Of a stretch of DNA of 64,000 nucleotides, positions 54,513-64,000 are shown in pieces. The notes under the pieces are model-generated. The model saw nothing but the letters and a program-made list of their open reading frames with translations, was not told where the DNA came from and ran no database searches. The stretch comes from Nocardioidaceae bacterium SCSIO 66511 (GTDB taxonomy: Bacteria; Actinomycetota; Actinomycetes; Propionibacteriales; Nocardioidaceae). The position numbers were made by a program, and so were the translations under genes. How positions within the stretch are numbered: the first letter of the stretch is position 1; every line of letters begins with the position of its first letter. The stretch is taken from NCBI GenBank assembly GCA_023100825.1, contig CP095846.1, forward strand, positions 1,612,001 to 1,676,000. The letters are read 5' to 3'.

Positions 54513-56419
54513 GCGGGCGTGATCCATTGTCGGTGTCGGCGCCGCCGGCGAAGCCGTCCGACTTCAAGGGTTCGACGAGGCGCTTGCTGCGGTTGCTCGC
54601 TGCCGATCGCATGCTGCTCGGCGGCGTTCTCGTGCTGGGTGTCGTGAGCGTTGCGCTGAGCGTCGTGGGTCCGAAGATCCTCGGACACGCGACGGACATC
54701 GTGTTCAGCGGGTTCTTCTCTGACCAGCTTCCCGACGGCGTCACCAAGGAGCAGGCGGTTGCCGGGTTGCGTGAGCGCGGTGACGACCGGGTGGCCGACA
54801 TGGTCGCCGCGATGGACATCCACCCCGGTGAGGGCATCGACTTCACGGCGCTCGGGTGGGTGCTGGTCGGTGTGCTCGCGATCTACGTCGCAGCGTCGGC
54901 GTTCGCCTGGGTGCAAGGCAGACTGGTGACTCTGACGGTTCAGCGCGCGGTCGCCGGCATGCGCAGCGACGTCGAAGACAAACTCGGCAGGTTGCCGCTT
55001 TCGTACTTCGACGGGCGTACGCGAGGCGAGATCCTGTCGCGGGTCACCAACGACATCGACAACATCGCGCAGTCGGCACAGCAGACCATGAGCCAGTTGC
55101 TCACGTCGCTGATGACCGTTGTCGGCGTACTCGCGATGATGCTCTTCATCTCGCCGCTCCTCGCGTTGATCGCGGTGCTGACGGTGCCGGTCGCGTTCCT
55201 GGTGACGAAGGCGATCGCGAAACGCTCACAGCCGCAGTTCATCGCGCAGTGGACTGCGACCGGCAAGGTCAACGGTCATGTCGAGGAGACGTACACCGGT
55301 CACGACGTGGTGAAGGTGTTCGGCCGGCAGGCCGAGGCGCGGCGGGAGTTCGACGAGCGCAATGACGAGCTGTTCGACGCGAGCTTCAAGGCGCAGTTCA
55401 TTTCCGGGATCATCCAGCCGACGATGATGTTCGTCTCGAACCTCAACTACGTCGCGGTCGCCGTCGTCGGCGCGCTGCGGGTCGGCTCCGGTGCGATCAG
55501 CGTCGGCGACGTACAGGCGTTCATCCAGTACTCACGCCAGTTCACCCAGCCGCTCACCCAGGTCGCAGCAATGGTCAACCTGCTGCAGTCCGGAGTCGCC
55601 TCCGCCGAGCGCGTCTTCGAGCTTCTCGACGAGGACGAAGAGGAGCCCGATGCCGCGGATGCGCTCAGCCCTGAGCACGTCGACGGCCGCGTCGCGTTCG
55701 AGCGGGTGAGCTTCTCGTACGATCCGGACGAGCCGCTGATCGAGGATCTCGACCTGGTTGCCGAACCCGGACAGACCGTCGCCATCGTCGGGCCGACCGG
55801 GGCAGGCAAGACCACCCTGACGAACCTGATCTTGCGCTTCTACGACATCCAGTCCGGGCGGATCACGCTCGACGGCATCGACATCTCGCGTATCACCCGC
55901 CCGGCGTTGCGTGACGACTTCGGCGTCGTACTGCAGGACACGTGGCTGTTCGGCGGGACGATTCGCGAGAACATCGCGTACGGCGCGCACCGCGCGAGCG
56001 AGGAGGAGATCCTGGCGGCGGCCGAGGCCGCGCACGTCGACCACTTCGTACGCACGCTGCCCGACGGGTACGACACGGTGATCGACGACGAGGGTACGAA
56101 TGTCAGCGCCGGTCAGCGACAGCTGCTCACCATCGCTCGTGCGTTCCTTGCCGATCCGGCGATCCTGGTGCTCGACGAGGCGACGAGCTCGGTCGACACG
56201 CGTACCGAAGCCCTTGTGCAGAAGGCGATGGAGCAACTACGCGTCGGTCGTACGAGCTTCGTGATCGCGCACAGGTTGTCGACCATCCGCGACGCCGACC
56301 GGATCGTAGTGATGGAGCACGGGCAGATCGTCGAGCAGGGTACGCACGATGAGCTGGTCGCTGCCGGCGGTGCGTATGAGCGGCTGTACGCCGCGCAGTT
56401 CGCCGGAGCGAGTACCTGA
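54509..56419 (+). CDS. Multidrug ABC exporter half-transporter, catalytic subunit
   Basis: 636 residues with an N-terminal membrane domain and an ATPase. Walker A is GPTGAGKTT, the signature NVSAGQRQLLTIARAFL and Walker B LVLDEATSSVD with the catalytic Glu. An extra stretch between the first two helices (about 75-125, SDQLPDGVTKEQAVAGLRERG) is seen in the heterodimer partner type. ATG 54509 overlaps the previous stop as ATGA. Together the two should pump hydrophobic compounds out of the cell under control of the double-MarR protein. Confidence 0.9.
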
Positions 56420-56421
56420 GG

Positions 56422-56961
56422 TCAGGCCCAGGGCGGGGGAGGCGGCCCGGGCGGGGGAGGACCGGGGTTCGCGGCGAACGGGCCGTATTGCCCCGCCTTC
56501 GCTGCTAGACGCGGGCGGTTCTTCGTACCGATGATCAGCAGCACAAGCAGCCAGACGTACGCCCCGATGAACACGACAGCGCAGAGTGCGGAGGCCTGAC
56601 TGGATACCCGAAGAGTGCTGTCCGTACGGCCCACGATCTCGGTGAGAACCGACGCGTCCGACTCCGGTGCGTCGCCATAGTCGACCAGGAACGCCCCGAA
56701 CCCGATCATGGCGGCCCATACGATCGTCTGCGCTATCGCCTGACCGAGCGTGATCCGGCCGCGCTCGTACGGGAGTTGCTGCACGAACACCAGGGCGGTC
56801 GTCAGCGTCAGCGCGAGCAGCAGAATGGGCACGAGGGCGAGCAGGACGATGAACATCCATCCGCCGACCCCGAAGAACGCGCGGCCGATCCACACCCACC
56901 CCACGCACAGGAGATTCATCGGGATCATCGACCAGAAGACGAGTCGTTGAACCATGATCAC
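56422..56961 (-). CDS. Membrane protein with proline-rich tail
   Basis: 179 residues with four or five hydrophobic helices and a Pro/Gly-rich C-terminus (NPGPPPPGPPPPPWA). No family is recognised. It starts at GTG 56961 or ATG 56955, converges on the exporter genes, and leaves only 2 bases between stops. The proline tail could bind a partner, but that is a guess. Confidence 0.7.
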   Translation of the reverse strand: MIMVQRLVFWSMIPMNLLCVGWVWIGRAFFGVGGWMFIVLLALVPILLLALTLTTALVFVQQLPYERGRITLGQAIAQTIVWAAMIGFGAFLVDYGDAPESDASVLTEIVGRTDSTLRVSSQASALCAVVFIGAYVWLLVLLIIGTKNRPRLAAKAGQYGPFAANPGPPPPGPPPPPWA

Positions 56962-57033
56962 GGCGTGAGCGTATCGACCGGTGGTGCCACTACTGGTTAG
57001 GCTGTGCTGACCGGTTCATCGAGGGAGCGCGCC

Positions 57034-57633
57034 ATGCCGCGGAGCGATCATCCGTCCCCGAAGCGTCGCCTCGCGCGTGGCCGGCGGCTCATATTCCTGA
57101 TGACTTTCATCGCGGCGGGCGGGACAGTCGGGGCGTTCTTCGGGATGCGAACGATGTTGCCGGATTGGGGAGCCTTGCTCTTCGCGGCCTTTGCCGGCGG
57201 CGCATCGACCGTGCTGATGGGTTGGGTGCTGATCGAAGAGTTCCGCCGGCTGCCCGCGATCGATCCGGTCGCGCGTACCGCTCGGGTCACCGGCATCCGC
57301 CGTGCAGGCAGCGATGACGACGAACCGGACTCCGTGCGAGTTCGGGTGTCCGTGCCCGATGGGGACTTCGACACGGCGCTCGCCGACCGGATCCATCCCG
57401 ACGACGAGGGGCGGTTCGCGGTGGGCTCGTACTGGCAGGTCTATGCCTTCGAACGCAGCCGGGCCTGCGTACTGCTGACCGAGGCGCACGACGACGTGCT
57501 GCGCGACGGGTGGAACCTCAGCGGCCTCCGGGCGGGCACTGAGGTCGGCGGCTCCACCGGATACGGATCGGAGCTGCTGGCGTGGGGGTTTCGACCGTCA
57601 GCAGGCAATCCGGCACCAGGGACCGCGCGATAG
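57034..57633 (+). CDS. Membrane protein of unknown function
   Basis: 199 residues with two helices near the N-terminus (about 20-35 and 45-65) and a soluble C-terminal domain of about 125 residues (ARVTGIRRAGSDDDEPDSVRVRVSV). No family is recognised. GAGGGAG lies 6 bases before ATG 57034, and TAGGCT at 56997-57002 is a likely -10 box. Its stop codon overlaps the -10 box of the next gene. Confidence 0.7.
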   Translation: MPRSDHPSPKRRLARGRRLIFLMTFIAAGGTVGAFFGMRTMLPDWGALLFAAFAGGASTVLMGWVLIEEFRRLPAIDPVARTARVTGIRRAGSDDDEPDSVRVRVSVPDGDFDTALADRIHPDDEGRFAVGSYWQVYAFERSRACVLLTEAHDDVLRDGWNLSGLRAGTEVGGSTGYGSELLAWGFRPSAGNPAPGTAR

Positions 57634-57642
57634 CGTCGGGCC

Positions 57643-58728
57643 ATGAGCGAAGCACTCAAGGTTGCCGGCGTTGTGCTGCCCGACGGCGAGCGCCGCGATC
57701 TGTACGTCCGCGACGGCGTCGTCACGTACGCGCCGGTCGATGGCGCACGTGATCTCGGTGAGGGGTGGATCGTGCCCGGGCTGGTCGATGCGCACTGCCA
57801 CATCGGCATCGACACTCGTGGCGGCGACACCGATGCGGCGAGTGCCGAGGAGCACGCCGTCGTCAACCGCGACGCCGGCACGCTGCTCGTCCGCGACTGT
57901 GGTTCCGTACACGACACGCATTGGATCGACGATCGTCCAGACCTCCCGCGGGTGGTGCGATGTGGCCGGCACATCGCGCGTACGAGGCGCTACATCCGCG
58001 GCTATGCGCACGAGATCGAGCCCGACCAGCTGGTGGCGTACGTACAACAGGAGGCGCAGCGCGGCGACGGCTGGGTGAAGCTGGTCGGCGACTGGATCGA
58101 CCGTGGGATCGGCGATCTGGCGCCGGCGTGGCCGCGGGCGGCGTTGCGCGATGCCGTGGCAGCTGCGCATGATCTCGACGCGCGCGTGACCGTGCATGTG
58201 TTCGGCGAGCAGGCGCTGCCGGATCTGCTGGATGCCGGCGTCGACTGCATCGAGCACGGTGCCGGCCTCGGGCCGGACACGATCGCGCAGATGGTCGACC
58301 AGGGCACCGCGTACGTACCGACGGCGCTGCAGCTGAACAACTTCCCCGACTTCGCCGAGCAGGCCGGTGCGAAGTTCCCGGCGTACGCCAAACACATGCG
58401 CGACCTGCACGCGCGGCGCAAGGACACCGTGCTGGCGGCGTACGAGGCCGGGGTGCCGATCTACTGCGGAAGCGATGCCGGCGGCATCCGTCCGCACGGC
58501 ACCGGCCGCGACGAGATCGCAGAGCTCGCGGCGTACGGGATCCCGGCGTTCGACGCGCTTGGCGCCGGCTCGTGGCGGGCGCGCGCCTGGCTCGGCTTCG
58601 ACGACTCGCTGGCCGAGGGGAGCGCGGCCGACTTCCTGGTCGTACCCCGCGACCCACTGGCCGATCTGACCGCGCTCGCGAACCCGTCGTACGTCGTGCT
58701 GCGCGGCGCGGTCGTCAACCCGCGCTGA
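57643..58728 (+). CDS. Amidohydrolase-family protein
   Basis: 361 residues. The metal-binding DAHCHIG motif (about residues 49-55), a Lys in WVKLVGD, HVFGEQ, EHGAGL and a late Asp (GSDAGG) match amidohydrolases with a TIM barrel and two divalent metals, such as imidazolonepropionase- or prolidase-like enzymes. The substrate is unknown. TAGCGT (57631-57636) lies 6 bases before ATG 57643, so the mRNA looks leaderless. It stands alone with no pathway neighbours. Confidence 0.8.
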   Translation: MSEALKVAGVVLPDGERRDLYVRDGVVTYAPVDGARDLGEGWIVPGLVDAHCHIGIDTRGGDTDAASAEEHAVVNRDAGTLLVRDCGSVHDTHWIDDRPDLPRVVRCGRHIARTRRYIRGYAHEIEPDQLVAYVQQEAQRGDGWVKLVGDWIDRGIGDLAPAWPRAALRDAVAAAHDLDARVTVHVFGEQALPDLLDAGVDCIEHGAGLGPDTIAQMVDQGTAYVPTALQLNNFPDFAEQAGAKFPAYAKHMRDLHARRKDTVLAAYEAGVPIYCGSDAGGIRPHGTGRDEIAELAAYGIPAFDALGAGSWRARAWLGFDDSLAEGSAADFLVVPRDPLADLTALANPSYVVLRGAVVNPR

Positions 58729-58752
58729 GCCGGACGGGGCAGGTGCGTCGGG

Positions 58753-59196
58753 TCAGATCGGGCGGGACACGTCTGCGGGCACGTTCTCGACGTGGCCAAG
58801 GTCGATGAGCGCTACCCGGATCCGCTCGGCAGCGTCATCGAGGCTCTCGTCGGACGGGCTCGGGTCGACGTGCTCGAAGCTGAAGTCGTGCAGGCTGTAG
58901 ACCGGCCATACGTGTACGTGCAGGTGTGGGACCTCGAAGCCGGCGACCATGAGCCCGGTGCGGGGGCAGTCCCAGGATTCCTTCTGCGCGGTGCCGATCC
59001 TCTTGGCGACCGACATGAGGTGAGCGAGCAGGTCGTCGTCGGCGTCGACCCACTCGTCCACGGGTTCGCGGGGGACGACCAGTGCATGGCCGTGCGTGAT
59101 CGGTCCGATCGTCAGGAACGACACGGCGCGCTCGTCGGACCACAGGAAGCGTCCCGGGATCTCGCCATCGATGATCTTGGTGAACAGCGTGGTCAT
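58753..59196 (-). CDS. HIT-family nucleotide hydrolase
   Basis: 147 residues with the histidine triad ([10 protein letters not shown]) and the N-terminal [10 protein letters not shown] of HIT proteins, which cut nucleotide phosphoramidates or dinucleoside polyphosphates. It is divergent from the rpsP operon. The ATG at 59196 gives the standard family length. Function beyond the family is not known. Confidence 0.88.
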   Translation of the reverse strand: MTTLFTKIIDGEIPGRFLWSDERAVSFLTIGPITHGHALVVPREPVDEWVDADDDLLAHLMSVAKRIGTAQKESWDCPRTGLMVAGFEVPHLHVHVWPVYSLHDFSFEHVDPSPSDESLDDAAERIRVALIDLGHVENVPADVSRPI

Positions 59197-59249
59197 GGGC
59201 GCAAGTCTGCCGTACGTCGTCGGGTGCGCGGCGCCGCCGGTGCCCGCGA

Positions 59250-59279
59250 TTGGATGCGAGCGCGAGGCTCTGGCACAAT
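59250..59279 (+). promoter_or_regulatory. Promoter of the rpsP operon
   Basis: TTGGAT (59250-59255) and CACAAT (59274-59279) are separated by 18 bases, a good vegetative promoter. The transcript would have a leader of about 125 bases before rpsP. Confidence 0.6.
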
Positions 59280-59412
59280 GAGGGGTCGTATCCGTATCGC
59301 TCGGGGACCCTCTCATCCTCGTCCGTCCGGATCCGCCGATCAGGCGGCCCCGCACCCCACACGGCGCCTCCTGTTCACCACGCCTAAAGACTCAGAAGGA
59401 GACACCACACTC

Positions 59413-59937
59413 GTGGCCGTCAAGATTCGTCTGAAGCGGATCGGCAAGATCCGTCAGCCGTACTACCGTGTCGTCGTCGTCGACTCGCGCAAGAAGCGCG
59501 ACGGACGCGTCATCGAAGAGATCGGCATCTACCACCCCAAGAACGACCCCTCGGTGATCGAGCTCGAGGGCGAGCGGGCGCAGTACTGGCTCGGCGTCGG
59601 CGCTCAGCCGTCGGAAGCCGTGCTCGCGCTGCTGAAGCTGACCGGTGACTGGCAGCAGTTCAAGGGCGAGGCCGCGCCGGCGCCGCTCAAGGTCGCCGAG
59701 CCGAAGAAGAGCAAGGACGACCTGTTCAACGAGGCGCTCAAGGACGTCGGTGTGGAGCCCAAGGAGGGTGCCACCACGACCAAGTCCTCGAAGAAGTCGT
59801 CGAAGAAGGCCGACGAGGCCAAGGCCGATGACGCCAAGGCCGAAGAGCCGAAGGCCGATGACGCCAAGGCCGAAGAGCCCAAGGCGGAAGAGCCGAAGGC
59901 CGACGAGGCCAAGGCCGAGCAGTCCGACGAGGGCTGA
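59413..59937 (+). CDS. rpsP: 30S ribosomal protein S16 with repetitive tail
   Basis: 174 residues from GTG 59413, with AAGGAGA upstream. The first 90 or so residues are a normal S16 ([30 protein letters not shown]), needed for 30S assembly. The remainder is a Lys/Ala/Glu/Asp tail of near-repeats ([10 protein letters not shown] units), encoded by 30-bp tandem copies. Some actinobacterial S16 proteins have long tails. The role is unknown. It heads the operon with khpA, rimM and trmD. Confidence 0.95.
   Translation: MAVKIRLKRIGKIRQPYYRVVVVDSRKKRDGRVIEEIGIYHPKNDPSVIELEGERAQYWLGVGAQPSEAVLALLKLTGDWQQFKGEAAPAPLKVAEPKKSKDDLFNEALKDVGVEPKEGATTTKSSKKSSKKADEAKADDAKAEEPKADDAKAEEPKAEEPKADEAKAEQSDEG
59821..59880 (+). 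repeat. 30-bp tandem repeat in the rpsP tail
   Basis: Two units, 59821-59850 and 59851-59880, match at 29 of 30 positions and encode [10 protein letters not shown]. Similar shorter units continue to about 59925. Slippage here would change tail length in frame. Confidence 0.85.
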
Positions 59938-59942
59938 CGCCG

Positions 59943-60185
59943 GTGATCGCCGAACTCATCGAGCATCTGGTGGGTGGCATCGTCGCGTACCCCGATGACG
60001 TCGACGTACGCGCGAAGCAGCTGCGTCGCGGCGTCATCTACGAGGTACGCGTGAACCCGAGCGATCTCGGCAAGGTGATCGGCCGCTCCGGTCGCACCGC
60101 CACCGCGATCCGCACGGTCGTCAATGCCGTCGCGGGCAAGGGCAGCGCCCGGATCGACTTCGTCGACGTCGACCGCCGCCGCTGA
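59943..60185 (+). CDS. khpA: KH-domain RNA-binding protein KhpA
   Basis: 80 residues with one KH domain. The GxxG loop is IGRSGRTATAIR. KhpA-type proteins bind RNA and affect ribosome assembly or cell division. GTG 59943 lies 5 bases after rpsP and the protein is in its usual place before rimM. Confidence 0.92.
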   Translation: MIAELIEHLVGGIVAYPDDVDVRAKQLRRGVIYEVRVNPSDLGKVIGRSGRTATAIRTVVNAVAGKGSARIDFVDVDRRR

Positions 60186-60200
60186 GAGGAAGCTCCTGCG

Positions 60201-60728
60201 ATGCAGGTCGTGATCGGCCGCATCGGTCGCGCGCACGGGGTACGTGGCGAGACCAGTGTCGACGTACGCACCGATGAGCCCGAACGCCGCTTCGCGGTGG
60301 GCTCATCGGTGCAGGTCGAAGACACCGGCCGTACGCTGCGGATACAAGCGGTGCGCCGCCATCAGGGTCGGCTGCTCGTGCAGTTCGACGGGGTCGACGA
60401 CCGCACCGCCGCCGAGACCCTGCGTGGGTGCGTGCTCGCCGTCGAGGTCGACCCAGACGAGGCGCCCGACGACCCGGAGGAGTTCTACGACCACCAGTTG
60501 GTCGGGCTCGAGGTCCGCTCGAACGCCGGCGCCGTCGTGGGAGAGATCCGCCAGATCGTCCATCTCCCCGCTCAGGACGCGCTCGAGGTACGCACGCCGG
60601 AGGGTCGCGACCTACTGGTTCCGTTCGTCGAGGAACTCGTGCCGACCGTCGATGTCGCCGCGGGGCACGTGATCGTGTCCGACGTACGCGGTTTGCTCGA
60701 TCCGGACGTCGCCGACGAGGCTGGCTGA
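60201..60728 (+). CDS. rimM: Ribosome maturation factor RimM
   Basis: 175 residues. The N-terminal RimM domain ([23 protein letters not shown]) and C-terminal PRC-barrel ([13 protein letters not shown] and [13 protein letters not shown]) are complete. It helps assemble the 30S head with S19. GAGAGGAAG precedes ATG 60201. It lies 15 bases after khpA. Confidence 0.95.
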   Translation: MQVVIGRIGRAHGVRGETSVDVRTDEPERRFAVGSSVQVEDTGRTLRIQAVRRHQGRLLVQFDGVDDRTAAETLRGCVLAVEVDPDEAPDDPEEFYDHQLVGLEVRSNAGAVVGEIRQIVHLPAQDALEVRTPEGRDLLVPFVEELVPTVDVAAGHVIVSDVRGLLDPDVADEAG

Positions 60729-60733
60729 TTCCG

Positions 60734-61420
60734 GTGCGCATCGACGTCATCACCATCTTCACCGACTACCTGAGTCCGTTGTCGGTCTCGCTCGTCGGCA
60801 AGGCGCGTGAGCGCGGATTGCTCGACGTCCGCGTACACGATCTGCGCGACCACACGCACGATCGACACCGGACCGTCGACGACACCCCGTACGGCGGCGG
60901 CGCCGGCATGGTGATGCGGCCCGAGCCGTGGGGCGAGGCGCTCGACGAGCTCACTGCGGATTCCGCGCAGCTGCCCACCCTGGTCGTACCCACGCCGTCG
61001 GGGCGCCCGTTCGGCCAGCGCGACGCCGAGCGACTAGCGGGTCTCGACTGGCTGGTTTTCGCCTGCGGGCGGTACGAGGGGATCGACCAGCGGGTGATCG
61101 ACGACGCGGCCGAGCGGATGCCCGTCGAGGAGCTCTCCCTCGGCGACTTCGTGCTCAACGGCGGTGAGGTCGCGACACTCGCGATGATCGAGGCGGTGGC
61201 GCGGTTGCTGCCGGGCTTCATGGGCAATCCCGAGTCTCTGCGCGAGGAGTCGCACACCGAGTCCGGGCTGCTCGAGTACCCGGTCTACACCAAACCCGCG
61301 AGCTGGCGCGGCCGCGACGTACCCGAGGTGTTGCTGTCGGGCAATCACGCCAGGATCGCGCAGTGGCGCCACGAGCAGTCCGTGCAACGTACGAAGGACC
61401 GCCGGCCCGATCTGCTGTGA
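60734..61420 (+). CDS. trmD: tRNA (guanine-37-N1)-methyltransferase
   Basis: 228 residues from GTG 60734, five bases after rimM. SPOUT-type methyltransferase that prevents frameshifting by methylating G37. The knot motifs [16 protein letters not shown] and [15 protein letters not shown] are present, as is the early [12 protein letters not shown] loop. The last gene of the rpsP operon. In most actinobacteria rplS follows, but here an MFS gene on the other strand comes between. Confidence 0.95.
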   Translation: MRIDVITIFTDYLSPLSVSLVGKARERGLLDVRVHDLRDHTHDRHRTVDDTPYGGGAGMVMRPEPWGEALDELTADSAQLPTLVVPTPSGRPFGQRDAERLAGLDWLVFACGRYEGIDQRVIDDAAERMPVEELSLGDFVLNGGEVATLAMIEAVARLLPGFMGNPESLREESHTESGLLEYPVYTKPASWRGRDVPEVLLSGNHARIAQWRHEQSVQRTKDRRPDLL

Positions 61421-61459
61421 CGCGTAGGCGCGAGCATCCGGCAAGGTGCCCGCGATAGC

Positions 61460-62635
61460 TCAGGTACGCCGGCCTTCTCGCCAGGCGAGCGGCGCGGTGG
61501 CCGCGATCAGCGCCGCCGACACGATGAATGCGGCCTCATGGCTCGCGAGTGCGACGACGGCGCCGAGGAGCACCGCACCGACGCCGGCCCCGCCGTCGTA
61601 CGCCATGTTCCAGACGGTGCTGGCGAGTCCGCGTCCTTGCGTACCTGCGCGGTTGAGCATCACGACGAGCGTTTCGTTCTGAACGGCGCCGAACCCCACC
61701 CCGTACGCGAATGCCGCAACCGGGACGACAGCCTGCGGGCCTTCGCCGGTCAATGCGGCGACGCCTGCCATGCCCAGTGTGCCGGCGAGGACCGCGGGCA
61801 GCACCATGCGACCGGCGCCGATCTGGTCCGAGATGGCACCGACGCCGAGCCGACCGGCGTTGACTCCGATCGACATCGCGAGCAGCGCGGTCGATGCCGT
61901 CACAGGGTGACTGATCGCGAGCGGCAGGAACGTCGACAGACCTCCCAGACCGATCGACACTCCGATCATCAGCACGAATCCCGGTAGCAACGGCCCGAGA
62001 CGTGCGGACGCCTCGTCGGTAGCGCTGCGATCGTCGCGACGCTCGCTGCTCCGTACAAAGAGCACAGTCGGCACTGCGACCAGGGTCGAGACCGTCATCG
62101 CCAAGAACACCGGCGCGAATCCGACTTCCTGTGCGACCCACACGCCGAGAGGCAAGCAGACGACGCTCGGCAGTCCGGTCGCGAGGCCGTAGAGCCCGAC
62201 GCCCTTGCCGATGAGGGCGGCCGGGATCAGCTCGGCGGTCAGCGCGCTCCCGGCCACCACCACCATGCCGAAGCCGATGCCGCGTACGGCCGAGACCGCG
62301 AGAACGGGCGCGAGTGCGTCGGAGAGCAGGTACGCCGGGGTGGCGACTCCCATCAGCAGCGCGCCGACGGAGAACAACGTACGAAGCGACAGCAACCGGA
62401 ACAGCCAGCTAATGCAGAGCTGGCTGACGACGGTTGCACCCATCATCACGCCAGTTGTCGAGCCGACACCGGTGCCGCCGCTCCCGCCCTCGGCGGCCCA
62501 CAGTGGTACGACCGACAAGAGCGTGGCGTAGTTGCCGACCGAGAGGAACGTCGCGACCAGCAGGAGTAGGAAGCTCCGGCTTCGCAGCGGGCTCGCCCGT
62601 CCGGTTGGGCCAGAGACCTCGCGGGTACGACGCAT
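61460..62635 (-). CDS. Major facilitator superfamily transporter
   Basis: 391 residues with twelve membrane helices in two halves. The loop between helices two and three is less charged than in drug exporters, and no substrate can be named. ATG 62635 has TATAAC, a weak -10 box, 6 bases upstream and no Shine-Dalgarno sequence. It is opposite to the conserved trmD-rplS pair it separates, which suggests a later insertion. Confidence 0.85.
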   Translation of the reverse strand: MRRTREVSGPTGRASPLRSRSFLLLLVATFLSVGNYATLLSVVPLWAAEGGSGGTGVGSTTGVMMGATVVSQLCISWLFRLLSLRTLFSVGALLMGVATPAYLLSDALAPVLAVSAVRGIGFGMVVVAGSALTAELIPAALIGKGVGLYGLATGLPSVVCLPLGVWVAQEVGFAPVFLAMTVSTLVAVPTVLFVRSSERRDDRSATDEASARLGPLLPGFVLMIGVSIGLGGLSTFLPLAISHPVTASTALLAMSIGVNAGRLGVGAISDQIGAGRMVLPAVLAGTLGMAGVAALTGEGPQAVVPVAAFAYGVGFGAVQNETLVVMLNRAGTQGRGLASTVWNMAYDGGAGVGAVLLGAVVALASHEAAFIVSAALIAATAPLAWREGRRT

Positions 62636-62845
62636 CAGTCAGTTATAGGCCACCGGTTGACGCCGCGACATGCGTACCACTGCTCGGACGGCGCTCGATT
62701 TCGCCGCGTCGAGTCCGTATGGCAAACTTGGTCGTCGGTGCGCCGCCGGTTCTGCTGCCACAGGGGTATGACCACGCGCGTACGCGCCGCCCAATGACCG
62801 TCAGTTTCGTGGATGACCTGTGGCACCTGCGAGGAAGAGACTCCG

Positions 62846-63208
62846 ATGACCAACCCGATCGATGCCGTCGCTGCCGAAGCCAAGCGCGACGACATTCCCG
62901 AGTTCCGCGCCGGCGACACACTCAAGGTGCACGTCCGCGTCGTGGAGGGCAACCGCTCTCGTATCCAGGTTTTCCAGGGTGTGTGCATCAAGGTCCAGGG
63001 GTCGGGCGTCGGCCGCACCTTCACCGTCCGCAAGGTGAGCTTCGGCGTGGGTGTCGAGCGTACGTTCCCGCTGCACACGCCGGTCGTCGACAAGATCGAG
63101 GTCGCCACCCGCGGCGACGTACGCCGGGCGAAGTTGTACTACCTGCGTAACCTGCGAGGTAAGGCCGCTCGTATCCGCGAGAAGCGCGAGACGACGCCAG
63201 CCAACTGA
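62846..63208 (+). CDS. rplS: 50S ribosomal protein L19
   Basis: 120 residues from ATG 62846, with GGAAGAGA upstream. The core [27 protein letters not shown] and [18 protein letters not shown] are typical of L19, which sits at the 30S-50S interface. The 210-base gap before it should hold its promoter. I see no certain element in it. lepB follows after 26 bases. Confidence 0.95.
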   Translation: MTNPIDAVAAEAKRDDIPEFRAGDTLKVHVRVVEGNRSRIQVFQGVCIKVQGSGVGRTFTVRKVSFGVGVERTFPLHTPVVDKIEVATRGDVRRAKLYYLRNLRGKAARIREKRETTPAN

Positions 63209-63234
63209 TCCTCGACCCGGATAGGGGCCATCCG

Positions 63235-64000
63235 GTGCACGACGACAGCGAGACCGCCGCACAGAACGCGGCCGCAGACGCGGCTGCCGCTGATGCTGGG
63301 CCCGACCGGCCGGGGCCGAGCTCCGAAGAGTTCGCTTCGTCGCCGACCGGGGCGTCGAAGCGGACGAAGAAGACCCGGCCGTTCTGGCAGGAGCTGATCG
63401 TCCTGTGCGTGGTCGCTCTGGTGATCGCCTGGTTCGTCAAGGCGTTCTTCGTCCAGTCGTTCTACGTACCGTCGGAGTCGATGATGCCGACTCTCGTCGG
63501 CCACACACACGGCTCGAAGCCCGACGACAGGCTGCTGGTACAGAAGGTCTCGTACTGGAGCGGCGGCCCAGAACGCGGTGACGTGATCGTGTTCAAGGAT
63601 CCGGGCGGGTGGCTCTCGGACGCCGAGACCCCCGATCCGAACGCGTTCCAACGCACGATGGAGTTGGTCGGCCTCTATCCGACGGGCGGCCATCTGGTGA
63701 AGCGCGTGATCGGTGTCGGCGGCGATGAGGTCAGCTGTTGTGACGGCCAGGGCCGCCTGCAGATCAACGGCGAGTCGATCGAGGAGCCGTACGTCAGGAA
63801 CCCCGCCGCCACGAAGCAGCGCAAGTTCAACGTCACGGTTCCCGACGGCAAACTGTGGGTCATGGGCGACAACCGGGCCCACTCTGCCGACTCGGTGTAC
63901 CACATCGGTGACAAGGACGGCGGGTTCGTCGACGAGGACGAGGTCGTCGGCAAGGTGTGGTCGGTCGTCTGGCCGCTCGACCGATTCGGCGGGCTGCCCG
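63235..64000 (+). CDS. lepB: Signal peptidase I, 3' end outside the window
   Basis: The first 255 residues are present. An Ala/Ser/Pro-rich cytosolic N-terminus precedes one membrane helix (about 53-72, LIVLCVVALVIAWFVKAFFV). The catalytic Ser82 lies in PSESMMPTL and the general base Lys156 in HLVKRVIGVGGDEV. The final box VMGDNRAHSADS is also visible. It removes signal peptides from exported proteins. GTG 63235 follows AGGGGC. The gene continues beyond base 64000. Confidence 0.93.
   Translation, partial: MHDDSETAAQNAAADAAAADAGPDRPGPSSEEFASSPTGASKRTKKTRPFWQELIVLCVVALVIAWFVKAFFVQSFYVPSESMMPTLVGHTHGSKPDDRLLVQKVSYWSGGPERGDVIVFKDPGGWLSDAETPDPNAFQRTMELVGLYPTGGHLVKRVIGVGGDEVSCCDGQGRLQINGESIEEPYVRNPAATKQRKFNVTVPDGKLWVMGDNRAHSADSVYHIGDKDGGFVDEDEVVGKVWSVVWPLDRFGGLP

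Noticed and set aside
59821-59925. A CRISPR-like or noncoding repeat array
   Set aside because: The 30-bp units are tandem without spacers and encode the S16 tail in frame.

Overview
The window is 64 kb of high-G+C DNA with dense genes, many GTG and some TTG starts, frequent 4-bp ATGA or GTGA overlaps, leaderless promoters of the TANNNT type, and the conserved block smc ... ftsY ... amtB-glnK-glnD-ffh ... rpsP-khpA-rimM-trmD ... rplS-lepB. Together these point to an actinobacterial chromosome. Gene order and style resemble Propionibacteriales such as Nocardioidaceae, but that placement is a guess. I see no transposase, phage gene, CRISPR array, rRNA or tRNA.

Layout. 0-5 kb: the start of a Tat-type lipoprotein, a sodium:solute symporter with a small membrane partner, a 13E12/DUF222-HNH protein behind repeated DNA, and an alpha/beta hydrolase. 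4.9-8 kb: leuS behind a Leu-codon leader peptide and an intrinsic terminator, which looks like ribosome-mediated attenuation. 8.1-12 kb: a small coiled-coil protein and smc. 12-39 kb: a long accessory stretch between smc and ftsY. It holds four tandem secreted sulfatases, a BlaI/M56 sensor pair divergent from cydABDC (cytochrome bd oxidase) with shared palindromic operators, a Rieske lipoprotein with a DUF2231 membrane protein, an ECF sigma/anti-sigma pair, and a betaine module. That module has a dehydrogenase, a Rieske demethylase and its reductase, a cupin, a LysR regulator, and a ProVWX-like importer. 39-48 kb: ftsY, a penicillin-binding lipoprotein, a GlnR-type operator in front of amtB-glnK-glnD, then ffh. 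48-58.7 kb: gluconokinase, an MMPL transporter, a double-MarR regulator divergent from a heterodimeric ABC exporter, two membrane proteins and an amidohydrolase. 58.7-64 kb: a HIT protein, the rpsP-khpA-rimM-trmD operon, an MFS transporter on the other strand, rplS, and the first three quarters of a signal peptidase I gene.

How the parts work together. smc, ftsY, ffh, lepB and the ribosome-maturation genes are core functions of chromosome segregation, protein export and translation. The betaine module would import a quaternary amine such as glycine betaine or proline betaine and remove its methyl groups under one LysR regulator, whose promoter DNA is duplicated on both sides of the cupin gene. 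The amtB-glnK-glnD operon handles ammonium uptake and nitrogen signalling. BlaI is likely to control its own synthesis and that of the cytochrome bd oxidase.

The most unusual features are the leuS leader, the shared BlaI/cyd operators, a short A+T-rich palindromic in-frame insertion in cydD, the four-sulfatase array with a folded-RNA candidate in front of it, the duplicated LysR operator, and several long perfect hairpins between genes.
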